Of a stretch of DNA of 42,376 nt, positions 31,437-41,170 are shown piece by piece. The number at the start of each line of letters is the position of its first letter. Within the stretch, counting starts at the first letter, position 1. This DNA is from Pseudomonadota bacterium (lineage in GTDB: Bacteria; Pseudomonadota; Alphaproteobacteria; Sphingomonadales; Sphingomonadaceae). The stretch lies in NCBI GenBank assembly GCA_023426225.1, contig JAFABD010000205.1, forward strand, positions 1-42,376, in the 5' to 3' direction. The position numbers and the translations under genes are program-made. The notes under the pieces were generated by a model. That model was not told the DNA's origin and did not search any database. It saw nothing but the letters and a program-made list of their open reading frames with translations.

Positions 31437-32052
31437 GCGAGGCTGAAGCCCGTCGCTGGATCGCGGACCGGTTCGGCGTTTCACGTGAAACGGCGGTCGT
31501 TGCCTTCGGTGAATTGCTGCTCGAAGAGGCGCGTCATCAGAACCTGATCGCCGCCTCGACCTTCGAGACGCTATGGACCCGACACCTGCTCGACTCGGCG
31601 CAGCTCGTCCCGCTGGCGGAGGGCGCAGGCGCGGGCGCGTGGCTTGATATCGGCAGCGGCCCCGGTCTGCCCGGGCTTGTCGTCGCGCTGCTCACCGATC
31701 GCCCGATCGTGCTGGTAGAACCGCGTGCGAAGCGCGTCGACTTCCTTCGGCGCGCGAGCGAGGCTCTGGGTCTTACCGCGCGTGTAACGCTCGTGCAGGG
31801 CAAGATCGAAGGCTGGTCGGCGCCGGCGCCGGCGGCGGTGATCTCTGCACGTGCGGTCGCAGCATTGCCGGCGCTGCTTGCTGCAGCGCGACATTGTGCG
31901 AGCAAAGATACCGTCTGGTTGCTGCCGAAAGGCCGCAATGCACAATCAGAGGTGGAAGCCGCGCGCGCGAAGTGGCAAGGTCGGTTCCACGTGGAGCCAA
32001 GCCTCACGGAAATGGAATCCGGAATCGTGGTGGCCCGGGGGGTTCAGCCAAG

Positions 32053-32056
<4 letters not shown>
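31433..32056 (+). CDS. rsmG: 16S rRNA m7G527 methyltransferase RsmG (GidB)
   Basis: Methylates N7 of G527 (E. coli numbering) in 16S rRNA; loss gives low-level streptomycin resistance in other bacteria. The product is 207 residues. The SAM site LDIGSGPGLPG is near 70-80 and HLLDS lies just before it. ATG at 31433 overlaps the mnmG stop and its own stop overlaps the parA start. A palindromic parS-like site (31477-31492) sits in codons 16-20 and a weak one lies near the 3' end. Confidence 0.97.
31477..31492. promoter_or_regulatory. parS: parS-like site 3 (in rsmG)
   Basis: CGTTTCACGTGAAACG is a perfect palindrome and matches the parS consensus everywhere but the outermost bases (14 of 16). It encodes Val-Ser-Arg-Glu-Thr in rsmG, a location also used for parS in other bacteria. 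Confidence 0.85.
31983..31998. promoter_or_regulatory. Weak parS-like site (3' end of rsmG)
   Basis: GGTTCCACGTGGAGCC keeps the CACGTG core but matches the parS consensus at only 11 of 16 positions. It may be a low-affinity ParB site or chance. Confidence 0.3.
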
Positions 32057-32831
<775 letters not shown>

Positions 32832-32835
<4 letters not shown>

Positions 32836-33734
32836 CCGATTCCGCAGCCGCCCCTCGCAAACCGCGTCCCGGCCTTGGCCGCGGGCTTTCGGCACTGCTC
32901 GGCGAATCGGTTCCCGAAGCGCCGATCAGCCGCGGCGGTGAGGCGGAGACGCCCGCCGGCGTGCGGATGCTGCCGGTCAGCGCGCTCGCGCCGCATCCCG
33001 ATCAGCCGCGACGTCATTTCGATGAGGCCGCGCTCGAGGAACTCGCCCAGTCGATCGCCAAGCGGGGCGTGATCCAGCCGATCGTCGTTCGCCCGCACGG
33101 CCACAGCTATCAGATCGTTGCCGGCGAGCGCCGCTGGCGGGCGGCGCAAAAGGCGCGGCTGCACGAAATCCCTGTGCTCGTCCACGACCTCAGCGACGCC
33201 GACACGATGGAAATCGCGCTGGTCGAGAACATCCAGCGCCAGGATCTCAACGCGATCGAAGAGGCCGAGGCCTATGCCCGGCTGATCCGCGAATTCGGCC
33301 ATACGCAAGAGGCGCTCGCGCGGCTCGTTCACAAATCGCGCAGTCACGTAGCCAATCTGATGCGTCTGCTCGATCTGCCGCAGCCGGTGCGCCAGCTCGT
33401 GATCGACGGCGAGATCGAGATGGGGCACGCCCGCGCGCTGATCGGCGCGCCCAATGCCGAAAAGCTGGCGCGGATGGTCGCCGACAAGGGGCTTTCGGTA
33501 CGCGAGGCCGAAAAGCTTGCGCGCGAGGCCAAGCCCTCCAAGCGCAAGGCGGGAGCCGAAGCGGCGGCGCCGCGCGATGCCGATCTTGCCGCGCTCGAGG
33601 CGCAGCTCGGCGACGTCCTCGGCCTCAAGGTTCAGGTGAACCATTCGGCCAAGGGCGGCACGCTGGTCATCAGCTATTCGACGCTCGATCAGCTCGACAT
33701 GGTTTGCCAGCGGTTGACCGGCGAGGGGATCTGA
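32832..33734 (+). CDS. parB: Chromosome-partitioning protein ParB
   Basis: CTP-dependent DNA-sliding clamp that loads at parS. The product is 300 residues. The N-terminal GRGLSALLG segment contacts ParA. The CTP-binding region has QPIVVRP and the GERRWRA motif, then ENIQRQDLNAIEEA. The helix-turn-helix region (TQEALARLVHKSRSHVAN) recognises parS, and a C-terminal dimerisation domain ends the protein. ATG at 32832 overlaps the parA stop. A near-perfect parS lies 23 bases after its stop. Confidence 0.97.
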
Positions 33735-33757
33735 CGCCGGCCCACGTCGCCGTGCGA

Positions 33758-33773
33758 TGTTTCATGTGAAACA
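33758..33773. promoter_or_regulatory. parS: parS-like site 4 (after parB)
   Basis: TGTTTCATGTGAAACA matches the parS consensus at 15 of 16 positions; only the core differs (CATGTG). With flanking bases the arms GATGTTTCA and TGAAACATC are perfect around TG. It lies in the parB-dinB gap. Confidence 0.8.
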
Positions 33774-33797
33774 TCGCCAACGGGCGGGCCAGGCGCC

Positions 33798-33812
33798 GTT
33801 CCCTCTCTGTTC
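33798..33812 (+). promoter_or_regulatory. LexA (SOS) box of dinB
   Basis: GTTC-CCTCTCT-GTTC is an exact GTTC-N7-GTTC alphaproteobacterial LexA operator, 21 bases before the dinB start. It indicates SOS control of the DNA polymerase IV gene. Confidence 0.85.
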
Positions 33813-33833
33813 GAATGGCGCTAAAGGCAGGCG

Positions 33834-34928
33834 ATGGCCGCGCCGCCGATCCGCAAGATCATCCATGTCGACATGGACGCCTTTTTCGCGTCGGTCGAAC
33901 AGCGCGATTGTCCCGAACTGCGCGGCCGCCCGGTTGCGGTGGGCCATGCCGGTGCGCGCGGCGTCGTCGCGGCGGCAAGCTATGAGGCGCGTCGCTTCGG
34001 CGTTCGCTCGGCACTGCCTTCGGTCACGGCGTTGCGGCGATGTCCCGACCTGCTGTTCGTTCCGCCGCGGTTCGACGTCTATCGCGCCGTGTCGCGTCAG
34101 ATCCACGCGATCTTCGCCGACTATACCGATCTGATCCAGCCGCTCTCGCTCGACGAGGCCTATCTCGACGTCACGGCCAACCGGCGCGGCATCGCGACCG
34201 CCTGGGCTACCGCGAAGGAGATCCGGGCGCGCATTCTCGACGAGACCGGGCTGACCGCGTCGGCGGGGATCTCATACAACAAGTTTCTGGCCAAGCTCGC
34301 GTCGGATCACCGCAAGCCCAATGGCCAGTTCGCGGTGACTCCAGAAATGGGGCCCGCCTGGGTCGAAACGCTGCCGGTCGCCCGCTTTCATGGCGTCGGG
34401 CCGGTGACCGCGCGGCGGATGCACGCGCTGGGGATCGAGACGGGTGCCGATCTGCGCGCCTGCTCGCTGGCGTTCCTCGCCGAACATTTCGGCAGTTCGG
34501 CCGCCTGGTACCATGCCATTGCCCGCGCCGAGGATGATCGTCCCGTCGAGGCGCATCGCCAGCGCAAGTCGAGCGGTTCCGAGGTGACGCTGCCCGCCGA
34601 CACGCGTGACTCGCAAGCAATCGAGTCCGCGGTCGTCGCCGAGGCCGATTCGGTCTGGGCTTGGTGCGAAAAGGCCCAGATCTTCGGCCGCACCGTGACG
34701 GTGAAGATCAAATATGCCGACTTTCAGCAGATCACGCGCAGCCGCAGCTTCGCGCTACCGGTGGATTCGCGTGAAGGGCTCCACCGGGCGGCATGCGCAT
34801 TGCTGCACAGCGTGCTGCCCGCCGCGAAGGGGATTCGCCTCGTCGGCGTCACCATCTCGAACCTCGAACCGGGCGCTGCCGGACAGACCGAAGGCCTGCC
34901 GCTGTTCGACGGGCTCAGTCGTCGTTGA
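33834..34928 (+). CDS. dinB: DNA polymerase IV
   Basis: Y-family translesion polymerase. The product is 364 residues, normal for DinB. Catalytic acidic residues are Asp13 in HVDMDAFF and Asp107-Glu108 in SLDEAYLDVT. The thumb helix-hairpin-helix (HGVGPVTARRMHALGI) and little-finger domain follow. ATG at 33834 has AAAGGCAGG upstream and a LexA box 21 bases away. Its 3' end overlaps the convergent gene at 34915 by 14 bases. Confidence 0.96.
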   Translation: MAAPPIRKIIHVDMDAFFASVEQRDCPELRGRPVAVGHAGARGVVAAASYEARRFGVRSALPSVTALRRCPDLLFVPPRFDVYRAVSRQIHAIFADYTDLIQPLSLDEAYLDVTANRRGIATAWATAKEIRARILDETGLTASAGISYNKFLAKLASDHRKPNGQFAVTPEMGPAWVETLPVARFHGVGPVTARRMHALGIETGADLRACSLAFLAEHFGSSAAWYHAIARAEDDRPVEAHRQRKSSGSEVTLPADTRDSQAIESAVVAEADSVWAWCEKAQIFGRTVTVKIKYADFQQITRSRSFALPVDSREGLHRAACALLHSVLPAAKGIRLVGVTISNLEPGAAGQTEGLPLFDGLSRR

Positions 34929-35454
34929 AGAGCAGGCGATAGCTGCATCCCGCGAGCACGGCGCCCGGGTGCGAACTGACGGTCGAGACGTTGAGGCTGA
35001 TCTGAATCCGCCCCTGGAACGCGGGGCTGCCGCCGTCGAACGGCGAATCGGTGACAATCCGCTCGCCCATGAACTTGGTCGGTCCGGCAACCACCGGCTT
35101 GATGCCCAGCGTGCGGGCCAATGCCGCAGGGTCGCCGTCCGCGAAGATCGCGAGCATGCCCGAACTGGTGAGCGCGATCCGATTGGTCGTGCGCCCGAAC
35201 ACCTCGATCGGCCGGTCGGTGCGGTATTCGGCCAGAAAGGGATTGCGCGATTCGATCTTGTGAACGCCATAGCGACGCCACGCCTCGGGATTGTCGTGGA
35301 ACCACAGACCAAAGCCGTTCCAGCTTGGCAGGTCGCTCTTGCACGCGATCAGGTCGGTGAGCGGCAAGGCAGAGGGATCGAAGCCTTCCTCGTCCGCGGC
35401 GCCGCTCCCCGCGAGCAGCAAGGCGGCGACCGCCGCCGACAGCATCCCGTTCAC
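34915..35454 (-). CDS. Hypothetical exported protein, partner of DUF4424
   Basis: The product is 179 residues and I do not recognise a family. It has a signal peptide (LLSAAVAALLLAGSGA-type hydrophobic start) and then a soluble periplasmic domain with two later cysteines (LIACKSD near the start and AGCSYRL at the end). The GTG start at 35454 overlaps the DUF4424 stop (GTGA); ATG at 35445 is the alternative. The close coupling suggests a joint role with the DUF4424 protein in the periplasm or envelope. Its end overlaps the convergent dinB gene by 14 bases. Confidence 0.7.
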   Translation of the reverse strand: MNGMLSAAVAALLLAGSGAADEEGFDPSALPLTDLIACKSDLPSWNGFGLWFHDNPEAWRRYGVHKIESRNPFLAEYRTDRPIEVFGRTTNRIALTSSGMLAIFADGDPAALARTLGIKPVVAGPTKFMGERIVTDSPFDGGSPAFQGRIQISLNVSTVSSHPGAVLAGCSYRLLFNDD

Positions 35455-36398
35455 TGCGCGTCGGTCGGTACGAGGAACAGGATCGCCAGGTCCCGCGTCG
35501 GGCGCCAGTTTGCCTTGCGCATCTCGAACCGCGTCGCATCGAGCTTGCGGACGCCGTCGCCGCAGAAACTCACCAGGTCCCGTGGATTTTCCTTGTCGAT
35601 CACAAGGCGAAAGCTGCCGATAGGTTTCTTCCAGTTGGCGCCGGTGGTCAGCACATAATGGACCCACTGCTCGGTAAACGGCTCCTCGCGCGTCTGGCGC
35701 GCGCGGCGCACCGCCGCGATCAGGCTGGCATCGGCGCAATAACGCTGCACCGTTTCCGCGCCATAGGGCGTGCCCAGCCCCGTCGCGACGGTACCGCCGA
35801 CCGACGGGGTATAGCGATGCTCGACCGTGATCGGACGCCCGGCAGGAAAGGTCTGCATCCAGTGATAGGTGGCCCGCATCGACCAGATCGCCGCGTCGTC
35901 CTCGCTCAGCAGCTTCAGCCGCTGTCCTTCGGCCCGCTCGGCGGGGGTCAGCCGTGCGATTGCCGCTTCGGTCGCGGCCAGGTGCGGGGCGATCGGCACA
36001 TGGTGCGCGCGCAGCCACGCGGTCTGCTCGCGACCGCCGGCAAAGGCGCGCTGTTCCAGTTCAGCCTGCACGCGCTTGCCGTCGACCTCGGTCGCAAAGC
36101 CCAGGAAATTGTCCGAATCGGGCTGCGGTACCGATACGTCCTGATAGTTGAGCACCTCGCCTTCCAGCACCGGCATCGGAAAGGCGACGCGGACGGTCAC
36201 GTCACGCCCGCTCGTATTGGCGAACACATAGCGTACCCGCACCGCCTTGCGCGAAATGAACAGATCCTCGCTGCGCATCTCGATCGCATCGGTACGGGTC
36301 AGTTCAAGCCCGCCGGCGGCGAGCTGCGCGGTCGTGTCGTTGGCAAGCGCGGGCGCTGCGGCGGCGAGCAGCAGTCCGGCGATCAGGAAAGGGCGCAA
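35451..36398 (-). CDS. DUF4424 family exported protein
   Basis: The product is 315 residues with a signal peptide (residues 1-19, ending ALA). The DUF4424 features are visible: VRVRYVFANTSGRDVTVRVAFPMP, then ITVEHRYTPSVGGTV, and a C-terminal domain with YVLTTGANWKKPIGSF. The function is unknown; it is expected in the periplasm or outer envelope. The start is TTG at 36398, placed 7 bases after GGAG, with no ATG in frame that keeps the signal peptide. It is coupled to the downstream 179-residue gene. The 126 bp upstream hold nothing recognisable beyond a promoter region. Confidence 0.85.
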   Translation of the reverse strand: MRPFLIAGLLLAAAAPALANDTTAQLAAGGLELTRTDAIEMRSEDLFISRKAVRVRYVFANTSGRDVTVRVAFPMPVLEGEVLNYQDVSVPQPDSDNFLGFATEVDGKRVQAELEQRAFAGGREQTAWLRAHHVPIAPHLAATEAAIARLTPAERAEGQRLKLLSEDDAAIWSMRATYHWMQTFPAGRPITVEHRYTPSVGGTVATGLGTPYGAETVQRYCADASLIAAVRRARQTREEPFTEQWVHYVLTTGANWKKPIGSFRLVIDKENPRDLVSFCGDGVRKLDATRFEMRKANWRPTRDLAILFLVPTDAQ

Positions 36399-36524
36399 AC
36401 GGGGTCTCCGAAGCTGGCGGCAGAACAGAATGTCCGGGCTAGCCTGCTTTGCGCCCGCTTGGAATCACCCCGTCCCGCGAATCGTCGCATCCGCGCCGGG
36501 TGCGGGGCGAGGGGGGCAGGACGG

Positions 36525-37547
36525 TCAGCCGCGTGCCCGTGCTGCGGCGCGCGCGATCGTCGTACATTCGGCTTCGGCGAGCACTTCGCCGGCGCTGCCC
36601 GAATGCATCAGGTTGCGCTCGGTCTCGCGGAGCCGGTCGATGGCGCGCGCGATCTGTGGCGCGCTCCAGCGGCGCAGCGCGCGGCCCGTCGCGGCCTTTT
36701 CCTTGAAGAAGACCCGGTGCTTCTCCAGCACCGATTCGATCGTGCCGCCCTGGTCCAGGTCGGCGCGCATCTCGGCCAGCGTCATCAGTCGCCGCACCAG
36801 CTGGCGCAGCAACGGGATCAGCGAGCCGCCGCCCTCACGCAGCGCCGCGAGCTCCTTGCCCAGCGCATCGAGCCGCCCGTCGAGGATCGTCGCGATCGTC
36901 GCGAACAGTTCGGGCTCGCCCAGCGCCGCGCCGATCGCGTCGAGCGCGTCGTTGTCGGCGTCGCGCGGCGCCTCTGGGCTGGCATCCAGATAGAGCGCCA
37001 GCTTCTCGATCTCACGCGTCAGCACCGCGCGATCGCCGCCGGTCGCCGCGATCAGCCGATGCGGCACGTCGCCCAGCAGCCGCAGCCCGTGGTCGCGCGC
37101 GATCGTCGTCGCCATCCGGGCGGCTTCGGGGCCTTCGGGAACATAGCAGGCAAAGGCCGCCGCCACCGGCGATCCGATCGCCGTCTTGACGAGCTTGCTC
37201 GTCGTCTTGAGCCCGGGGCCAATCGCGACCACCGGATTGCCTGCCTGTTCGGCGGCAAGCAGCAGCGCGATCGCCTCGCTCGCGCCGTCATCCACCGGCT
37301 GGATGCGGATCAGCCGTGCACCGCCGAACAGCGAAAAGGCCGCGGCCTCATCCGCCAGCTTTCCCGGCTGGTCGCGCAGCGCACGCGGCTCGATGTCGAC
37401 GCGTTCGACGTCGGGGCCAAGCGCGCGCGCCAGCCGGTCGGCCAGGTCGGCTGCGCCGGCCTCGTCGGGGCCGTGGAGCAGATAGAGGCGAGTGCGAGGA
37501 TCGGGTTTGTCGACGGCGGCGCGGATCTGCGACGCGTTGAGCTTCAT
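36525..37547 (-). CDS. holA: DNA polymerase III delta subunit
   Basis: Clamp-loader subunit that opens the beta clamp. The product is 340 residues. It has the N-terminal RFC-like fold (LLHGPDEAGAADLADRL) and the later AIDRLRETERNLMHSG block near the C-terminus. ATG at 37547 overlaps the lptE stop (ATGA). It is last in the leuS-lptE-holA operon, the common alphaproteobacterial order. Confidence 0.94.
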   Translation of the reverse strand: MKLNASQIRAAVDKPDPRTRLYLLHGPDEAGAADLADRLARALGPDVERVDIEPRALRDQPGKLADEAAAFSLFGGARLIRIQPVDDGASEAIALLLAAEQAGNPVVAIGPGLKTTSKLVKTAIGSPVAAAFACYVPEGPEAARMATTIARDHGLRLLGDVPHRLIAATGGDRAVLTREIEKLALYLDASPEAPRDADNDALDAIGAALGEPELFATIATILDGRLDALGKELAALREGGGSLIPLLRQLVRRLMTLAEMRADLDQGGTIESVLEKHRVFFKEKAATGRALRRWSAPQIARAIDRLRETERNLMHSGSAGEVLAEAECTTIARAAARARG

Positions 37548-38071
37548 CGCGCGGGGGCCGTTCCCGCCGGCGTCGCGGGGGCAGCCCCCGAACGGGCATA
37601 GCGCGCGATCCGCCCGACGATCTGGTCGGCGACGATGCCCGACAGCCGTTCAAGCGCGGTGCGCTCGGCCGCGATCGTCGCATATTCCGATCCGACGACG
37701 TCGATGCCCGCGTCCGATCCCGCCGTCGCGTCGAGCACCACCGCGCCGTTCGCCAGGTCGATCAGCTGATAGCGCGCGCGCAGCGTCCGTCGCTCGCGCG
37801 CGACGCTGTCGTCCGATCGCACGCCCAGGCCGCCGATCTGGTCGTCGAGCCGCACCTGGAGCCGGTAACGCGGCGTCTGCGCATTGCCCAGATGGATGCG
37901 ATCACGCAGCGCGTTGGCGACGAGCCAGCCCGACTGGCCCTCGATCGGCGCCACCTCGACGCCCGATAACAGCGACTGCACGCGCCCGCCTTCGCCGCCC
38001 TCATACAGCGGATGAAAGCCACAGCCGGTCAGCGCAAGCGCGACGGCGGCGAGGGGGACGAGCCGCTTCAT
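37544..38071 (-). CDS. lptE: LPS-assembly lipoprotein LptE
   Basis: Outer-membrane lipoprotein that plugs and assembles the LptD lipopolysaccharide translocon. The product is 175 residues. The signal peptide ends with a lipobox LTG-C (Cys17) followed by GFHPLYE, typical of LptE. ATG at 38071 overlaps the leuS stop (ATGA), so the long in-frame extension into leuS is rejected. It sits between leuS and holA as in many proteobacteria. Confidence 0.93.
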   Translation of the reverse strand: MKRLVPLAAVALALTGCGFHPLYEGGEGGRVQSLLSGVEVAPIEGQSGWLVANALRDRIHLGNAQTPRYRLQVRLDDQIGGLGVRSDDSVARERRTLRARYQLIDLANGAVVLDATAGSDAGIDVVGSEYATIAAERTALERLSGIVADQIVGRIARYARSGAAPATPAGTAPAR

Positions 38072-40596
38072 GCGACGATGTTCACCAGTCGGTCGGGCAC
38101 GACGATCACCTTGCGTGGAGCCTTGCCTTCGAGCAGCCGGACGATCTTGTCCGCCGCCAGCGCCGCGGCCTCCACCGTCTTGCGTGCGGCGCCCTTGGGC
38201 ATTACCAGCGTGTCGCGCAACTTGCCATTCACCTGGATTGCGATCGTCACTTCGTCGTCGATCAGCAGCGCCGGGTCGACCGCGGGCCATTCGGCATCGG
38301 CGATCAGCCCCGTCTCGCCCATCGCCGCCCAGGCCTCTTCCGCGATATGCGGCACCATCGGCGCGACGACGCGGACCAGCGTGCGGATCGCCGCGGTACG
38401 CGACGCGGAGGGCTTGGCCTTCTCGATCGCCGCGGTCAGCTCATAGAGCTTGGCGACGGCCTTGTTGAAGGTCAGCGCCTCGATGTCCTCGGCGACGCCG
38501 GCGATGGTGCGGTGGAGCTTGCGGTCGAGATCCTTGTCCTCGCCTTCAGCAGCCTCCAGCCCGTCGAACAGGCGCCACAGCCGGTTGACGAAGCGCCAGG
38601 CGCCTTCGATGCCGCTTTCGCTCCATTCGAGGTCGCGCTCGGGCGGGCTGTCGGAGAGCACGAACCAGCGGGTCGCGTCCGCGCCGTACTGGTCGACGAT
38701 CTCGGTCGGGTCCACGGTGTTCTTCTTCGACTTCGACATCTTCTCGACGCGGCCGACGATCACCTCGGCGCCGCTGTCGGTCAGATAGGCCGATCCGTCG
38801 GCGCGGAACGAGACCTGGCGCGGCTCGAAATAGACCTTCCGCTCCAGCCCCTCATGCTCTTCGAGCTGGTAGTAGCTGGCGTGGGTGACCATGCCTTGCG
38901 TGAACAGCCCCGCGAACGGCTCGGCCAAGTCGATGCGGCCGATATGGCGCAGCGCGCGGGTGAAGAAGCGCGCATAGAGCAGGTGCAGAATCGCATGCTC
39001 GACGCCGCCGATATACTGGCCGACCGGCAGCCACTGCTCGGCCACCGCCTTGTCGAACGGCTTGTCCGAGGGCTGGCTGGCGAAGCGCAGGAAATACCAG
39101 CTCGAATCGACGAAGGTGTCGAGCGTGTCGGTCTCGCGCCGGGCGGGCTTGCCGCACTTGGGGCAATCGACATGCTTCCAGGTCGGGTGGCGGTCCAGCG
39201 GGTTGCCGGGGATGTCGAACGAGACGTCCTCGGGCAGCGTGACCGGCAACTGGTCCTTCGGCACGCCGACGGGGCCGCAATCCTCGCAATGGATGATCGG
39301 GATCGGGGTGCCCCAGTAACGCTGGCGGCTGACGCCCCAGTCGCGCAGGCGCCAGACGGTGCTGCCTTTGCCCCAGCCACCCTCTTCGGCGCGGCGGATG
39401 ACTTCGCGCTTGGCATCGACGACGTCCATGCCGTCGAGGAAGTGCGAGTTCACCAGCGTGCCGGGGCCGGTATAGGCCTCGGTGCCGTCGAACGTGGCGT
39501 CGGTCTTGTCGCCTTCGGAGACGACGCGGCGGATCGGCAGCTGATACTTGGTCGCGAATTCGAAGTCGCGCTGGTCATGCGCCGGCACGCCAAACACGGC
39601 GCCGGTGCCATAGTCCATCAGCACGAAGTTCGCGATGTAGACCGGCACCTGCCAGTTCGCGTCGAACGGATGCTGCGCGGTGAGCCCGGTGTTCCAGCCG
39701 AGCTTTTCCTGCGTCTCCAGCTCGGCGGCGGTGGTGCCGCCCTGCTTGCAGCGCTCGATGAACGCCTGGACTTCCGGATTGCCGGCGGCAAGCGCTTGCG
39801 CGATCGGATGGTCCGCCGCGATCGCGACGAAGCTCGCGCCGAAAATCGTGTCCGGCCGCGTGGTATAGACGGTCAGCCCTTCGCCGTTCGACAGCGACCA
39901 GGTGAACTGCAGGCCTTCGGATTTGCCGATCCAGTTTTCCTGCATCAGCTTCACCTTGTCCGGCCAATGCTCGAGGCCCTTCAGCCCTTCGAGCAGGTCG
40001 TCGGCGAAATCGGTGATCTTGAGGAACCACTGGTTGAGCTTGCGCCGCTCGACCAGCGCGCCCGAGCGCCAGCCGCGCCCGTCGATCACCTGCTCGTTGG
40101 CGAGCACGGTCATGTCGACGGGATCCCAGTTGACCGCGCTTTCCTTGCGGTAGACCAGGCCGGCTTCATACAGGTCGAGGAACAGCGCCTGTTCCTGGCC
40201 GTAATAGTCAGGCTCGCAGGTGGCGATTTCGCGCGTCCAGTCCAGCGCGAAGCCGAGGCGCTTGAGCTGCGCCTTCATCGTCGCGATGTTCTGGCGGGTC
40301 CAGGCGCCCGGATGGACCTTCTTTTCCATCGCGGCATTTTCGGCGGGCATGCCGAAGGCGTCCCAGCCCATCGGATGGAGCACTTCCATGCCCTTCATCC
40401 GGCGGAAGCGCGCCAGCACGTCGCCCATCGTGTAGTTGCGCACATGGCCCATATGGATGCGCCCCGACGGATAGGGGAACATCTCGAGCACATAGGACTT
40501 GGGCTTGGGGCTGTCGTCGCGAGCGGCAAAGGTGCGGCGATCGTCCCACACCTTCTGCCAGGCGGCGTCCGCCTTGAGCGGATTGAAGCGCGACAC
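38068..40596 (-). CDS. leuS: Leucine--tRNA ligase
   Basis: Charges tRNA-Leu. The product is 842 residues, normal size. The class I signatures are HMGH at 48-51 and KMSKS at 619-623. Between them lie the CP1 editing domain and a zinc-like cysteine region (CEDCGP and CPKCGKPARRE). The C-terminal part is the anticodon-binding domain. The start is GTG at 40596, placed 7 bases after AAGGAAG. It is the first gene of a coupled leuS-lptE-holA operon, and follows the DUF3576 gene by 67 bp across a terminator. Confidence 0.97.
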   Translation of the reverse strand: MSRFNPLKADAAWQKVWDDRRTFAARDDSPKPKSYVLEMFPYPSGRIHMGHVRNYTMGDVLARFRRMKGMEVLHPMGWDAFGMPAENAAMEKKVHPGAWTRQNIATMKAQLKRLGFALDWTREIATCEPDYYGQEQALFLDLYEAGLVYRKESAVNWDPVDMTVLANEQVIDGRGWRSGALVERRKLNQWFLKITDFADDLLEGLKGLEHWPDKVKLMQENWIGKSEGLQFTWSLSNGEGLTVYTTRPDTIFGASFVAIAADHPIAQALAAGNPEVQAFIERCKQGGTTAAELETQEKLGWNTGLTAQHPFDANWQVPVYIANFVLMDYGTGAVFGVPAHDQRDFEFATKYQLPIRRVVSEGDKTDATFDGTEAYTGPGTLVNSHFLDGMDVVDAKREVIRRAEEGGWGKGSTVWRLRDWGVSRQRYWGTPIPIIHCEDCGPVGVPKDQLPVTLPEDVSFDIPGNPLDRHPTWKHVDCPKCGKPARRETDTLDTFVDSSWYFLRFASQPSDKPFDKAVAEQWLPVGQYIGGVEHAILHLLYARFFTRALRHIGRIDLAEPFAGLFTQGMVTHASYYQLEEHEGLERKVYFEPRQVSFRADGSAYLTDSGAEVIVGRVEKMSKSKKNTVDPTEIVDQYGADATRWFVLSDSPPERDLEWSESGIEGAWRFVNRLWRLFDGLEAAEGEDKDLDRKLHRTIAGVAEDIEALTFNKAVAKLYELTAAIEKAKPSASRTAAIRTLVRVVAPMVPHIAEEAWAAMGETGLIADAEWPAVDPALLIDDEVTIAIQVNGKLRDTLVMPKGAARKTVEAAALAADKIVRLLEGKAPRKVIVVPDRLVNIVA

Positions 40597-40622
40597 GCGG
40601 GTACTTCCTTCGTGATGATTGG

Positions 40623-40653
40623 AAAACGGGGCGGGGCGGCACGGCGCCCCGCC
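40623..40653 (-). terminator. Intrinsic-type terminator after the DUF3576 gene
   Basis: On the minus strand the stem GGCGGGGCG/CGCCCCGCC (plus 40630-40638 with 40645-40653) is followed by CCCGUUUUCC. It lies 11 bases past the DUF3576 stop and separates that gene from leuS. Confidence 0.7.
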
Positions 40654-40663
40654 GAACAGGGGA

Positions 40664-41095
40664 TCAGTTGCTGACGGCGGCGCGGCGCAGGTCGCGCGCG
40701 CGGGTCAGGATGATGTCTTCAAGCTTCTGGACGGTCGCGGCCTGCACGGGGGCATTCACCCACTGGCCTGCCGTCTGCACCTGGCGGAGCGCCGCGACGC
40801 GCAGCGCATCGGCGCGCAGATCCTGGTCGAGGATCGTCACCGTCACCTTCATGCGCTCGGTCGGCGTGTTGGGGTTGATGTACCAGTCGGTCACGATCAC
40901 GCCGCCTGCCGAGTCCGTCTGGAGCAGCGGCATGAAGCTCAGCGTGTCGAGGCTGGCGCGCCACAGATAGGCGTTGACGCCGATCGTCGTCACCTTCGAC
41001 GCCGCCAGATCGGCATCGGGACGGTGGCGATGGCCGCACGCGGCGACGGAGAGAGCAAGCGACCCGAGGATCGCGGTGCGCAACAGGCGGTTCAT
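40664..41095 (-). CDS. DUF3576 family lipoprotein
   Basis: The product is 143 residues. A signal peptide ends in a lipobox SVAA-C (Cys20). The mature part has the DUF3576 pattern: VTTIGVNAYLWRASLDTLSFMPLLQTDSAGGVIVTDWY, then TILDQDLRADALRV. The function is unknown and the location is an envelope membrane. I prefer ATG at 41095 because AGGA lies 6 bases upstream of it; ATG at 41101 directly abuts that site. It is transcribed alone, ending at the hairpin before leuS. Confidence 0.9.
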   Translation of the reverse strand: MNRLLRTAILGSLALSVAACGHRHRPDADLAASKVTTIGVNAYLWRASLDTLSFMPLLQTDSAGGVIVTDWYINPNTPTERMKVTVTILDQDLRADALRVAALRQVQTAGQWVNAPVQAATVQKLEDIILTRARDLRRAAVSN

Positions 41096-41170
41096 CGACA
41101 TTCCTAAAAGGCGGTGAAACAGGTGCAGCATCTATAGGCGCTGATATGGCGGGAGCAAGGCGGCAGGTGT

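Noticed and set aside
35658..37601. A 647-codon open frame on the plus strand
   Set aside because: It is antisense to the DUF4424 gene and holA and crosses the gap between them, with low-complexity composition.
37492..40674. A 1060-codon open frame on the plus strand
   Set aside because: It lies antisense to lptE and leuS, whose motifs are complete on the minus strand. Long antisense frames are expected in GC-rich DNA, and its translation is low-complexity Arg/Ala/Asp-rich.
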